DNA of 6,381 nucleotides, from positions 1-6,381 of the forward strand of contig PUNI01000265.1 in the NCBI GenBank assembly GCA_003551745.1, in the 5' to 3' direction. Below are positions 6,282-6,381 of this stretch, piece after piece. A model generated the notes under the pieces. The model worked only from the letters and a program-made list of their open reading frames with translations, did not search any database and was not told the DNA's origin. The position numbers and the translations under genes were made by a program. Origin of the DNA: Paracoccaceae bacterium. Its GTDB lineage: Bacteria; Pseudomonadota; Alphaproteobacteria; Rhodobacterales; Rhodobacteraceae. Numbering within the stretch: the stretch's first letter is position 1; the number at the start of each line of letters is the position of its first letter.

Positions 6282-6381
6282 ATGGCAAGGGCTCTGGTGA
6301 CCGGGGCGGGACGGCGGCTGGGGCGTGCTATGGCGCTGTCTCTCGCCGCTCGCGGGCATGATGTGGCGGTGCATTACGCGA
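6282..6381 (+). CDS. Short-chain dehydrogenase/reductase, N-terminal 33 residues, partial
   Basis: This is the start of an SDR-family NAD(P)-dependent oxidoreductase, cut by the window end. The 33 codons read MARALVTGAGRRLGRAMALS and onwards to an HDVAVHYA strand. This is the classic first beta-alpha-beta of a Rossmann fold with the TGxGxxxGx coenzyme motif (TGAGRRLGRA, 7-16). The double arginine after TGAG is frequent in SDRs resembling pteridine reductase/FolM, but also occurs in others, so the substrate is unknown. A strong AAGGGGG lies six bases before the ATG. The gap after the antiporter is 16 bp, so the gene is probably in the same operon. Confidence 0.85.
   Translation, partial: MARALVTGAGRRLGRAMALSLAARGHDVAVHYA

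Noticed and set aside
5266..6300. 344-codon open frame on the plus strand overlapping the antiporter
   Set aside because: It is a +1 frame shadow rich in Gly, Ala and Arg. The antiporter frame carries both complete alpha-repeats.

Overview
The window comes from a GC-rich bacterium (about two-thirds G+C by eye). It is most likely an alphaproteobacterium of the Rhodobacterales type, judging from the gene content, dense coding, GC-rich third positions and frequent 4-bp gene overlaps. The assignment rests on sequence feel, not on a marker gene. No mobile element, CRISPR array, tRNA or rRNA was seen.

Left half, minus strand (about 4136 down to 1): a LysR-type regulator is followed by an 89-bp AT-rich gap and then by a soluble NAD+-dependent formate dehydrogenase operon, fdsG - fdsB - (fosX-like) - fdsA. 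fdsA is cut by the window edge. FdsG (a NuoE-like 2Fe-2S protein), FdsB (NuoF-like, binding FMN, NAD and a 4Fe-4S cluster) and FdsA (molybdenum subunit with a NuoG-like Fe-S N-terminus) form the enzyme that oxidises formate to CO2 and reduces NAD+. Each gene overlaps the next by exactly 4 bp (ATGA). The unexpected part is a complete FosX-type VOC (vicinal oxygen chelate) metalloprotein gene between fdsB and fdsA, joined by the same overlaps. The gap upstream of fdsG holds a perfect 5+5 bp inverted repeat with the T-N11-A form of a LysR box. It overlaps the stop codon of the regulator gene and is the probable operator.

Right half, plus strand (about 4292 to the end): a small S49 (SppA-type) serine peptidase, a 61-residue membrane-anchored protein with a four-cysteine cluster, a CaCA-family cation/H+ or cation/Na+ antiporter, and the first 33 codons of a short-chain dehydrogenase/reductase. 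Gaps are 7, 8 and 16 bp, which suggests one transcription unit divergent from the regulator. The functions of these four do not point to one obvious pathway.

The best candidate for something undescribed is the fosX-like gene built into the formate dehydrogenase operon. The putative LysR operator and the small four-cysteine membrane protein come next.
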